Assembly: GCF_001544915.2 (NCBI RefSeq)
Contig: NZ_FCOE02000029.1
Coordinates: 36,107 to 100,106 of the forward strand
Direction: 5' to 3'
DNA: 64,000 nt
From: Caballeronia pedi
GTDB taxonomy: Bacteria; Pseudomonadota; Gammaproteobacteria; Burkholderiales; Burkholderiaceae
Below, one piece after another: positions 17,474 to 25,429 of this stretch. Each line of letters begins with the position of its first letter. Positions within the stretch are counted from its first letter, which is position 1. Under the pieces are notes generated by a model, which saw nothing but the letters and a program-made list of their open reading frames with translations, had not been told where the DNA came from and ran no database searches. A program made the translations under genes and the position numbers.

Positions 17474-18358
17474 TTATCCGAGCGAACCAGTGACATCGTC
17501 GAACAGCTCATCGACGGACAGGCGACGCGGAATGATCTTCTGGTCCAACGCCCAGTCGACCGCCAGTTGCAGCCCCTTGCGGTTCGCTTCCAGCCCGATC
17601 GGCGGAAACACGGCAGGCACGCTCTCAGCGCTCGCACGGCTCTCGACGATCATCCGATACAGCTCGCGAACGATATCGGGCCGCTCCTTCGACAGCTTCT
17701 CGTGCACCACGAACATATGATTGATCGGCACCACGCCGGAACGCGAGAACCAGTCCTTCGCGGCGGCGTGCGCGTCGGGGACGAGCGTGCGCACGCGCTC
17801 GTCCTTCGGCATGTCCTCGCCGAGCAGCGCGGCGGCGAGCTGCCCGTCGAGCATCATCTGCGGAATCGACGAGCCTGCCGGCAGGCGCTGGCAGTTCTGC
17901 GGATCGCTGTATTCCGCGAGATGGCCATCGCCGAGTGTCATCCATGTGACCTTGTCGAGATCGACGCCGTATTCGTGGCGCAGGATGCCGCGAATCCACA
18001 GCGCGGTCGTTTGCGTGTAGGTCCGCACGCCGACCTTCTTGCCCTCGATGTCCTTCGGATCGATATGACCGAAATCGATGTTGTAGCCGGCGCAGTGATG
18101 CTGAAAACGTCCGGAAATCGGCGTCGGCAGCAGCACGTACGGCTTTCCGTACGCCTTCGCCTGCAGGAACGTGACGATCGCGAGTTCACCGGCGTCGAAC
18201 TTGCTTTCGCGCACCATTGCCTTGAAACCGTTGTGCGCGGGCGTCGGTCCGCAGTAGTCGAGCGTCACGAGGTCCGAGCGCACGCGTCCTTCGCGCATCG
18301 CTTTGGTCACCGCGTACTCGGCCAGGTTGACGCGCAAGGTCGTCTGCGTCGTTGTCAT
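17474..18358 (-). CDS. 4,5-dihydroxyphthalate decarboxylase-family protein (copy 1)
   Basis: 294 aa, related to the 4,5-dihydroxyphthalate decarboxylase / NMT1-like periplasmic-binding-protein fold. There is no signal peptide, so it should be cytosolic, as the decarboxylases are. Shared with copy 2 (22735-23706) are the Glu-Leu-Ala segment after a Phe-Asp (FDAGELAIVTFLQAKAYG), DIEGKKVGVRTYTQTTALWIRGIL, a late RSGVVPINHMFVV and a C-terminal PRRLSVDELF. Start ATG 18358 follows AAGGAG; a GTG three codons earlier overlaps that site. It may decarboxylate a dihydroxy-aromatic diacid; a substrate-binding role is the alternative. Confidence 0.85.
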   Translation of the reverse strand: MTTTQTTLRVNLAEYAVTKAMREGRVRSDLVTLDYCGPTPAHNGFKAMVRESKFDAGELAIVTFLQAKAYGKPYVLLPTPISGRFQHHCAGYNIDFGHIDPKDIEGKKVGVRTYTQTTALWIRGILRHEYGVDLDKVTWMTLGDGHLAEYSDPQNCQRLPAGSSIPQMMLDGQLAAALLGEDMPKDERVRTLVPDAHAAAKDWFSRSGVVPINHMFVVHEKLSKERPDIVRELYRMIVESRASAESVPAVFPPIGLEANRKGLQLAVDWALDQKIIPRRLSVDELFDDVTGSLG

Positions 18359-18389
18359 GGTTCTCACTCCTTTTGCTTGGCTTTTCTAA

Positions 18390-19940
18390 TTAAAGTCTGA
18401 CCTCGATCAAACTCGGACCCGGCTCTCGTGCCGAATCGACCAACGCCTTGTGGAAACTCTCCGCCGTCTCGACGGCCACGGCCGGCACGCCCATGCTCTT
18501 CGCCATCGCGAGCCAGTCGATGCTCGGCTTGTCGATATCGATCATCGAGAGCGCGCGTTCACCCGGCGCGCCAGCGCCCATGTTGGCGTATTCGGCCTTC
18601 AGGATCGCGTAGCTGTTGTTCGCGAAGATGATGGTCGTCACGTTGAGCCCCTCGCGCGCCTGCGTCCAGAGCGACTGAATGGTGTACATCGCGCTGCCGT
18701 CGCCGACCATGCAGAACACGCGCCGGTCAGGACACGCGAGCGCCGCGCCGGTCGCCACGGGTGTCGCATAACCGATCGAGCCGCCCATGTTGTTGATGAG
18801 ATCGTGCGGCAGCGCGCCCATCGTCAGGCTCATCGACTCGCGCCCCGTCGTCAGCGACTCGTCCACGACGATGCAATGCTCGGGCAACGCCGCGGCCAGT
18901 GCGTGAGCGATGCTCGTCGGGTTGAGCGCGCCGGTCGGCTTCGGCGTCTCGATGCGTGGCTGGAGCACGGGCGCCGTGTTGGTCCCGCCGAGCGCCTGCA
19001 GGAGCATGTCGAAAGCAATTTCGCTATCCTCATCGTCGTCGACGAGCGTATGCAGGAGCGTGCCTTCTGCTTTCAGCAGGCTCGGCTTGTCCGGATACGC
19101 GAAGAAGGCCACCGGCTCGCGCGTCTCGACGGTGATGATGTGCCTGAAGTCCTTGAGGAACGCCGTGGCCTGCGCGACTGCATACGGAATGCGCGCGAGC
19201 GGCACCCGACCCGCGCCGCGCTCGATGCGCGCGGTGAAGAACTGCGAGCCCAGAGTCGCGCCGGTCGCCGCGGCCACGCGGCCCGCCTTGTCGAGCGCCG
19301 CGCCGCGCGTTGCCTTGTTGGCGAGGACGATCAGCGTCGGCTCGCCCGAGCGCAACACGCGCGCGATGTGCTCGATGCGCGCGGTGGACGGCGCTTTGTG
19401 CGCATCGGCGCGAACGGGCGACGTAGCGGGCGTTGCGGTCACGGTCTGCCAGGAGGTATCGCCGGGCAGTATCAGCGTGGCGATCTGTCCCGGATGCTCG
19501 CTCGCCTTCGACACCGCCTGCGCCGCATCCCACGCGATGGTGTCCGGCGATTCCGCGCGGCGCACCCAATGGCTCAGCGGCCGCGCGAGACCTTCGATGT
19601 CGGAGGTCAGCGGCGGATCGTACTTGAGATGCGACACCGAATGCTCGCCGACGACGTTGACCATGCCAGACGACGCACGCTTCGCGTTGTGGATGTTCGC
19701 AAGGCCGTTCGCCAGGCCCGGCCCCAGATGCAGCAGCGTCGACGCGGGCGTGTCCTTCATCCGGTACCAGCCATCGGCGGCGCCGGTGGCCACGCCTTCG
19801 AAGAGACACAGCACGCTGCGCATCTTCGGATTGTTGCCGAGCGCGGCGAGAAAATGCATCTCCGAGGTGCCCGGATTGGCGAAGCAGATGTCCACGCCCT
19901 GCCCGACCAGCGTCGCGACGAGACTTTCGGCGCCGTTCAT
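18390..19940 (-). CDS. ThDP-dependent enzyme (acetolactate synthase / benzoylformate decarboxylase family)
   Basis: 516 aa. The N-terminal domain has the ThDP-activating Glu in CFANPGTSEMHFLAAL, and the C-terminal domain has the GDG...NN cofactor motif (VGDGSAMYTIQSLW, then IFANNS). The domain order PYR-TH3-PP is that of acetolactate synthase large-subunit-like proteins, which include benzoylformate decarboxylase and oxalyl-CoA decarboxylase. The aldolase stop and this ATG share a base (TGATG), so translation is coupled; the frame could be extended upstream but would then run through the aldolase gene. It probably decarboxylates or condenses a 2-oxo acid made by the aldolase. Confidence 0.9.
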   Translation of the reverse strand: MNGAESLVATLVGQGVDICFANPGTSEMHFLAALGNNPKMRSVLCLFEGVATGAADGWYRMKDTPASTLLHLGPGLANGLANIHNAKRASSGMVNVVGEHSVSHLKYDPPLTSDIEGLARPLSHWVRRAESPDTIAWDAAQAVSKASEHPGQIATLILPGDTSWQTVTATPATSPVRADAHKAPSTARIEHIARVLRSGEPTLIVLANKATRGAALDKAGRVAAATGATLGSQFFTARIERGAGRVPLARIPYAVAQATAFLKDFRHIITVETREPVAFFAYPDKPSLLKAEGTLLHTLVDDDEDSEIAFDMLLQALGGTNTAPVLQPRIETPKPTGALNPTSIAHALAAALPEHCIVVDESLTTGRESMSLTMGALPHDLINNMGGSIGYATPVATGAALACPDRRVFCMVGDGSAMYTIQSLWTQAREGLNVTTIIFANNSYAILKAEYANMGAGAPGERALSMIDIDKPSIDWLAMAKSMGVPAVAVETAESFHKALVDSAREPGPSLIEVRL

Positions 19941-20797
19941 CAGTAACCTGCCAGTTCGCGTGCGAGACCGACCACGCCGTAGGTGCGCGCGGGCGCCGAC
20001 ATCAGGAAGCGATAGCCCTCCTCCTGCAAGCGGCGATGATTCTTCGCCGTGACATGCGGATTGCCGACCACGACCTTGTGCTTGTGGCACGTATCCACGA
20101 TCTGGCGCATCGCGGCGACGACTTCCGGATGATCGTACTGACGCGGCAGCCCGAGTTCCTGGCTGAGGTCGCCCTCGCCGATCAGAATGAAGCCGATGCC
20201 CGGCACGTTGGCGAGGATGTCATCGAGGTTGTCGATCGCCTGGGTGCTCTCACACATCAGCCCGACGAGGATTTCGCCCTGCGGCGCGAGCGGCCAGACA
20301 TCGGCCTTCTCGTAGTAATCCTGCATCGACAGGCCCCAATAGCGCGCCGCGTTCGCGGGACCATCGCCGCGAACACCCTTGGGTTCGTAAAGCGGCGCGT
20401 TCTTCGGCCGCGCATAACGGCACGACGCGACGGCGTTATACGCCTGCTCGACCGTCGCCACGTGCGGCCAGATCACGCCATAGGCGCCGCGATCGAGCAC
20501 CTGCTTGGCGAAGCTCTGGTTCATCTCGGCGCCGTTCGCGGGAATGCGCGCGAGCGGCGTCACCTTGGGCGCAACGGATCCAGACTCGGCAATCTGCTTG
20601 CGGCTGAGCATGTACTGCAACGCGTCGCCGAGCGCGCTCACGTCGTACGGGTTGTGCTCCATCTCGAACACGATGCCGTCATATGGCGAATCGCTCATCT
20701 CGATGGCGGTCTGCTTGTCGAGCTTGGCGAAAGCGGCGTGCGCGGCCTTGCCCGATTCGAAGGCGCGAATGATGCTGTTCAGGCGGATGTTGGACAT
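19940..20797 (-). CDS. HpcH/HpaI-family aldolase
   Basis: 285 aa, class II aldolase of the HpcH/HpaI/citrate lyase-beta superfamily, cleaving a 4-hydroxy-2-oxo acid to pyruvate plus an aldehyde or oxo acid. GIVFEMEHNPYD and GEGDLSQELGLPRQYDHPEV supply the metal-binding Glu and Asp, and LARIPANGAEM the conserved Arg. It sits between an amidohydrolase and a ThDP enzyme in the array. In protocatechuate 4,5-cleavage the final aldolase (LigK) is of another family, so this may substitute for it or act on a different intermediate. Confidence 0.9.
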   Translation of the reverse strand: MSNIRLNSIIRAFESGKAAHAAFAKLDKQTAIEMSDSPYDGIVFEMEHNPYDVSALGDALQYMLSRKQIAESGSVAPKVTPLARIPANGAEMNQSFAKQVLDRGAYGVIWPHVATVEQAYNAVASCRYARPKNAPLYEPKGVRGDGPANAARYWGLSMQDYYEKADVWPLAPQGEILVGLMCESTQAIDNLDDILANVPGIGFILIGEGDLSQELGLPRQYDHPEVVAAMRQIVDTCHKHKVVVGNPHVTAKNHRRLQEEGYRFLMSAPARTYGVVGLARELAGY

Positions 20798-20816
20798 GGT
20801 GATCTCTCTTTTTTTC

Positions 20817-21662
20817 TCAGCTCAAAGCCGGATAAAGCGTCTGCGCGGTCTTGCCGAAAATCCATGCGCGGTCTTCCTCGCCGAGGCACGCGAGACCTTG
20901 CTCGGCCGTCGCGAGAATCTCGCTCAGCCTGCCGGGCGAGGTCGGGAAGTTCGAGCCCCACGCCAGACGCTGTGCACCGAAGGCCTCGGCCACGCGTGGG
21001 AAAAACGTTTCAGCGCTCGCCTTCTCCTTCTTCACGTCGCCGAAGATGCGCGGCGTGAGCTTCATATAAACGTTCGGCAGATCGGCGAGCTCGAACAGGC
21101 TGGCGGCGTTGGCGTACGGCGGGCCATCGAGCACATCGGGACGCGCGAGGTGATCGAGAATGATGTTCACCGTCGGGAACTTCGTGGCAAGCATGCGTAC
21201 TTGCGGCAGTCCGACCGGTCCGGTCTGGATGCACATGGGCAGCTTAAGCTCGGCGAGCATCTCCCACGCCTTGAACGACTTCGGGTTATCGAGTTCGCTG
21301 GGATCGAAATCCTTGGTCGATCCGCCGGTGAAGATACGCAGACCCGCCAGGCCCTTGTCGGCCCAGCCCTTGATGACCGCGGGCACGTCGTCGGCCAGCA
21401 TGTCGACGGAACCCACCGCGATGAGCCGGTCCTTGTACTGATTGCAGCCGTCGACGACATAGCTGTTGTCGAAGCCATACGTCGTCGACGAATGCACGAC
21501 CGCCGCCTTCGCGACGCCCGCTTCGTCCATCGCCGCGATCAATGCCTCGACCGTATTGGGCCTTTCCTGCGACCAGTCCGAACGCTTGCCGAAGAGCGGC
21601 GCGGGCGGATAGCGCTTCTCGTCATCCGAGATGATATGAGGATGAATGTCGATGATGTTCAT
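20817..21662 (-). CDS. Amidohydrolase-2 family protein, LigI-like (copy 1)
   Basis: 281-aa TIM-barrel hydrolase of the group that includes 2-pyrone-4,6-dicarboxylate lactonase. IDIHPHIIS gives the HxH of strand 1, VHSSTTYG follows, and ILDHLARPD is the strand-6 His. The strand-8 segment reads WGSNFP, with Asn where most members have Asp. It is a clear paralog of 27524-28378: both start IDIHPHIIS, both have VAKAA.VHSSTTYG and DGPPYA, and both end with an ERAW.(F/W)GKTA-type tail. Probably hydrolyses a lactone or ester intermediate. Confidence 0.88.
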   Translation of the reverse strand: MNIIDIHPHIISDDEKRYPPAPLFGKRSDWSQERPNTVEALIAAMDEAGVAKAAVVHSSTTYGFDNSYVVDGCNQYKDRLIAVGSVDMLADDVPAVIKGWADKGLAGLRIFTGGSTKDFDPSELDNPKSFKAWEMLAELKLPMCIQTGPVGLPQVRMLATKFPTVNIILDHLARPDVLDGPPYANAASLFELADLPNVYMKLTPRIFGDVKKEKASAETFFPRVAEAFGAQRLAWGSNFPTSPGRLSEILATAEQGLACLGEEDRAWIFGKTAQTLYPALS

Positions 21663-21686
21663 GATGTCCGTTCAACTCTCGTCGAA

Positions 21687-22712
21687 TCACAGTCCTTTGG
21701 CCTTGAGATGCTGGTCCAGCCGCGGATACACGCGCCGCGCATTGCCTTCGAAGATCGCGTGGCGATCCGCATCGCTCAGCGCCGTGCATGCGTCGAGGTA
21801 GCGCTTGGTGTCGTCGAAGTACTGGCCCGTGTCCGGATCGCGTCCGCGCACTGCGCCGATCATCTCCGAGCCGAACAGCACGTTGCTCGTCGGCACGACC
21901 TTGGTCAGCAGTTCCACGCCCGGATGGTGATAGACGCAGGTATCGAAGAAGACGTTGTTCAACAGTCCTTCGAGAGGACGTTTGGCCATCTCCAGCGACA
22001 TGCCGCGATAACGACCCCAGTGATACGGCACCGCGCCGCCGCCGTGCGGAATGACCAGACGCAGCGTCGGGAAGTCCTTGAACAGATCGCCCTGCAGCAA
22101 CTGCATGAACACCGAGGTATCGGCGTTCAGGTAATGCGCGCCGGTGCCGTGATGACACGGGTTGCACGATGCCGCGACGTGGATCATGGCCGGCACGTCG
22201 AGATCGCACAGCGCCTCGTAGAGCGGATACCACTCGCGGTCGGTGATCGGCTTGCCGGTCCAGTAGCCGCCGCTCGGATCTGGATTCAGGTTGCAGCCGA
22301 CAAACCCCATCTCTTCGACACAGCGGCGCAGCTCGGCCACCGAGTTCTTCGGCGGCGCCAGCGGCGACTGCGGCAACTGGCACACCGGCACGAAGTTGTC
22401 CTGGTACAGATCGCAGACGCGGCGCACGAGGTTGTTCGACACCTCGGCCCATTCGAGGCTCGTGCGCTCGTTGCCGAGGTGATGGCTCATGAGACCGGCG
22501 ATCGGCGAGAACAGCGTGAGGTCGCCGCCGCGTTCCTGCTGCAGGCGCAACTGGCCGTTGCCCACGCCTTCGCGGATGTCGTCATCGCTGACATGCGCGC
22601 CCGAGAGCGGCGGCGCGTTGGCCGGATCGTTGGCCGAGTCGATCTGTTTCGCGCGCCAGTCGCGAAACGATGCAGGGACGGTCGTGAAGTGACCGTGGCA
22701 ATCGATGATCAT
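21687..22712 (-). CDS. ligJ: 4-oxalomesaconate hydratase (LigJ-like)
   Basis: 341 aa, closely matching LigJ of the protocatechuate/gallate 4,5-cleavage pathway as I remember it. Shared stretches include the start MIIDCHGH, QLRLQQERGGDLTLFSP, GFVGCNLNPDPSGG, IPHGGGAVPYHWGR and NVLFGSEMIGAVRG, and the length is the same. The reaction is hydration of 4-oxalomesaconate (keto or enol form) to 4-carboxy-4-hydroxy-2-oxoadipate. It is the best-identified enzyme of this array and anchors the inference that the array degrades a phthalate- or protocatechuate-type compound. Ring-cleaving LigAB and dehydrogenase LigC are not in the window. Confidence 0.87.
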   Translation of the reverse strand: MIIDCHGHFTTVPASFRDWRAKQIDSANDPANAPPLSGAHVSDDDIREGVGNGQLRLQQERGGDLTLFSPIAGLMSHHLGNERTSLEWAEVSNNLVRRVCDLYQDNFVPVCQLPQSPLAPPKNSVAELRRCVEEMGFVGCNLNPDPSGGYWTGKPITDREWYPLYEALCDLDVPAMIHVAASCNPCHHGTGAHYLNADTSVFMQLLQGDLFKDFPTLRLVIPHGGGAVPYHWGRYRGMSLEMAKRPLEGLLNNVFFDTCVYHHPGVELLTKVVPTSNVLFGSEMIGAVRGRDPDTGQYFDDTKRYLDACTALSDADRHAIFEGNARRVYPRLDQHLKAKGL

Positions 22713-22734
22713 GTTGCTGTCTTTCCGTATGAAT

Positions 22735-23706
22735 TTAGACGCGGGGATCGACGAACAGCTCGCTCATCGACATGCGGCGCGGCGTCAGGCCCTGTTTGAA
22801 CGCGGTGGCTTCGAGCGCTTCGATCGTCTTTCGGTTTTCCTCGATGCCATAGGGCAGCGGATCGTGACCGACGATCTTGCGCAGTTCCAGATACTTCTGG
22901 TTCTTCTTGTCGTTTAGTTCGCCCGCGTCGAGTTTGGCGAGCCAGTCTTGCTTCGCTTTGTCGAAGGCGTCGTAGATCGACCTGGCGACCCACGGATGCT
23001 CGGCCAGCACCGAGTCCTTCACGACGATCGTGCCGTGCATCGGATACACGCCGGTGCGGGCGTAGTACTCGGCTTCCAGTTCCTCCGCGTTCGGGAACAG
23101 GTCGGGGTAATCGGCTTCCACTTCCTGCCAGCCGCCGGTGGGCGCGCCCGTGCGGCCAATGCCGGCGTTGCCGTGGAAACCCGCCACGAGTTCGCCCTTG
23201 GCCATCATGTCCGCGAGCGAGCTGCCCTCGGGTGCGTGAATCACGTTCGGCGGCAGCTTGAGCTGCGTGACGTGCTCCTCGTCGTCGACGACCCACGTCA
23301 CCTTCGACGGATCGAGACCGAACTCGTCGATCAGCACCTGGCGCGTCCATGCGCCGGTGGTCACCGAGTAAGCGCGCACGCCGACCTTCTTGCCTTCGAG
23401 GTCCTTGGGCGTCTTGATGCCCGCGTCCGGACGCACCAGCAACCCGGAGTGGTGAAAGCGGCGCACCACGAAGATGGGCAGCGCGACGAACGGCGCGCCG
23501 TATGCGCGGGCGATGATGTAAGTCGTCGGCGCGAGTTCGCAGACGTCGAACTCGACATCGCGCACCATGCGGCGAAACGCGCCGATCTGCGGCTGGACCG
23601 TGACGAACTCGGCATCGACGCCTTCGATGGGAATCGAGCCATCGCGAATGGCCGAGGTATGCGGATGCTCGGCAATCGCGAGCTTGAGGTGAATCTTGTT
23701 TGCCAA
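22735..23706 (-). CDS. 4,5-dihydroxyphthalate decarboxylase-family protein (copy 2)
   Basis: 323 aa, close to the usual length of 4,5-dihydroxyphthalate decarboxylase (Pht5-type). LKLAIAEHPHTSAIRDG, FDVCELAPTTYIIARAYG, TPKDLEGKKVGVRAYSVTTG and the tail RRMSMSELF are family features; there is no signal peptide. The start is decided by the ribosome site: AAGGAG at 23713-23718 lies before an in-frame TTG (23706), whereas the upstream GTG at 23739 has no good site. This is probably a true decarboxylase producing a protocatechuate-type ring; the related periplasmic-binding fold is the alternative. Confidence 0.87.
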   Translation of the reverse strand: MANKIHLKLAIAEHPHTSAIRDGSIPIEGVDAEFVTVQPQIGAFRRMVRDVEFDVCELAPTTYIIARAYGAPFVALPIFVVRRFHHSGLLVRPDAGIKTPKDLEGKKVGVRAYSVTTGAWTRQVLIDEFGLDPSKVTWVVDDEEHVTQLKLPPNVIHAPEGSSLADMMAKGELVAGFHGNAGIGRTGAPTGGWQEVEADYPDLFPNAEELEAEYYARTGVYPMHGTIVVKDSVLAEHPWVARSIYDAFDKAKQDWLAKLDAGELNDKKNQKYLELRKIVGHDPLPYGIEENRKTIEALEATAFKQGLTPRRMSMSELFVDPRV

Positions 23707-23808
23707 CTTAGTCTCCTTGGGAAAGTAGCCTGTCTGCACGGGTCATCTCGTTGACGTCATGATCTTCCCGCGCCCGTCACCCGTCTATTGAATTAAGCCG
23801 CGCCTCTG

Positions 23809-24825
23809 TTAACCATTCGGTAAAGGCATTACGGATCGGTTAATGCGATGCGCCTTCGACGACTTCGACGTCCCTTGCGCCGTCGCGTCGTGGTCCGGCC
23901 GTAGCTGCCGGGCAGCCTCTTCGAGACACTCGATCATGAGCTGCGCGCTGGGCGTCAGACTGCGATTGCGATTCCACAGCACGCCGGCGGGACGCAACAG
24001 CCTGGGCAGGCTCAACGGAAGCGTGCAAAGCGGCTGAGTGGTGTCGTTGGCGGGCGTGCCGGCCATGACCGCGATGAAATCAGAGATCTGCAAATGCGCG
24101 CGCGCGACGTGAACCGAGAGCGTCTCGATGTAATTGGTGGTGAGCGGCACGTTATGCGCTTCGAGCGCGCGTTCGAGCGGATCGCGCAGGATCGAACCCG
24201 GCGGCGGCAGAATCCACGGATACGGATGCAGGTCCGCCCACGTCAGGCTCTTTCTGCGCGCGAGCGGATGATGACGGCCCGTCATCAGCGTCACCGGTTC
24301 TTCGAGCAGTTCCTTTTCCTCGAAGCTGCCGAGCGTATCCGGCGGCGGCAGACGGCCCACGACCAGATCGAGACGGCCTTGCCATAGTTCCGGAAGCAAC
24401 GACGCCTTCGTCCCTTCGATCACCATCACGTTGGTGCCGGGTGAGCGATGCTTGAGCAGACTCAGCGCCTGCGGCAGCAACGCGGAGGCCGACGCCGGCA
24501 ACATGCCGATGTGAACCTTGCCTTCCGTTCCCGAACTGAGCGCTTTCAGTTCGTCGCGCGCCTGATGCAGGATCGTCAGCATCTCGCGCGCGTGGCGGAT
24601 CAGGCAATCGCCGTAGGGCGTGGGCACGAGGCCCTGCGCCGTGCGCGAAAAGAGCGTGAGTCCGATGCCGCGTTCGAGTTCGGCAAGTGACTTCGATACC
24701 GCCGGCAAGGTGACGTGAGTGACATCGGCCACCTGAGTCAGATTGCGATATGTATCGATCGTCACGAGCAGGCGCAGATGCCGCGCCTTCAGGTTGATTT
24801 GCAGATACCAGTCCAGCCCTGACAC
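23809..24825 (-). CDS. LysR-family regulator (copy 1)
   Basis: 338 aa, GTG start. The opening WYLQINLKARHLRLLVTID and helix-turn-helix TQVADVTHVTLPAVSKSLAELERGIG are shared nearly residue for residue with the regulator at 29676-30632. It differs chiefly in a longer C-terminal tail (after AARQLRP) that is Ser/Lys-rich. It lies inside the minus-strand catabolic array between the CMD gene and the decarboxylase gene, so it probably senses a pathway intermediate. The pair looks like a local duplication that has begun to diverge. Confidence 0.93.
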   Translation of the reverse strand: MSGLDWYLQINLKARHLRLLVTIDTYRNLTQVADVTHVTLPAVSKSLAELERGIGLTLFSRTAQGLVPTPYGDCLIRHAREMLTILHQARDELKALSSGTEGKVHIGMLPASASALLPQALSLLKHRSPGTNVMVIEGTKASLLPELWQGRLDLVVGRLPPPDTLGSFEEKELLEEPVTLMTGRHHPLARRKSLTWADLHPYPWILPPPGSILRDPLERALEAHNVPLTTNYIETLSVHVARAHLQISDFIAVMAGTPANDTTQPLCTLPLSLPRLLRPAGVLWNRNRSLTPSAQLMIECLEEAARQLRPDHDATAQGTSKSSKAHRINRSVMPLPNG

Positions 24826-24871
24826 GTGATGTCCCTCCCACGCCTTATCGATCTGTCCGCGTTCGTTCGCC

Positions 24872-25402
24872 TCAGTCCTTGGGCCGAAGCGCGTGCAAGG
24901 TCATGCCGAGCGAAATCGAAGTGAAATAGCCCACCGTGACGAGCAGTTCGGCGATCACGTCGCGGCCGAGCGCGGTCTCGTATCGTGCGAAACGGGCATC
25001 GTCGATCGCGCCGCCGGCGAGCAGGTCGCAGACGGCCGCGCAGATCAGGCCGAAGCGATCGTCGTCCGTGTCGGGCCGCCGCTTTTCCAGAATGGCCGTC
25101 ACCACCGGCTCCGGCACGCCGGACTTCAGCGCGTGCCGCCGATGGTTCGCGATGACATACGGCGCGTTCCAGAACACGGCCGTCGCGAGAATCGCGACTT
25201 CGCTTTCCGCCTCGCTCAGCACCGGCGAACGATCGACGTGCGTGCCGATGATCTCCATGCCTTCGGCCAGACGCGGGTTATGCAGCCAGATGTTGAACGG
25301 CGTGGGGATGCGCCCGCGCCCTTCGCCCAGTCGCGCGATGACCTGCTTCTGTGCATCGCTCGCGCGCTCTGCGTCGATTCGTTCGAGTCGGTCGTTGGTC
25401 AT
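24872..25402 (-). CDS. Carboxymuconolactone decarboxylase (CMD)-family protein
   Basis: 176 aa, AhpD/CMD fold. ESEVAILATAVFWNAPYVIANHRRHALKSG is the core helical hairpin, with a His in the usual position but without the CxxC of peroxiredoxin-type members. The family includes 4-carboxymuconolactone decarboxylase and many uncharacterised paralogs found in aromatic gene clusters. AAGGAA precedes the ATG. The role is likely a decarboxylation or isomerisation in the pathway; specificity cannot be stated. Confidence 0.88.
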   Translation of the reverse strand: MTNDRLERIDAERASDAQKQVIARLGEGRGRIPTPFNIWLHNPRLAEGMEIIGTHVDRSPVLSEAESEVAILATAVFWNAPYVIANHRRHALKSGVPEPVVTAILEKRRPDTDDDRFGLICAAVCDLLAGGAIDDARFARYETALGRDVIAELLVTVGYFTSISLGMTLHALRPKD

Positions 25403-25429
25403 GCTGTTTCCTTCCAGTCAAAAGGGTTC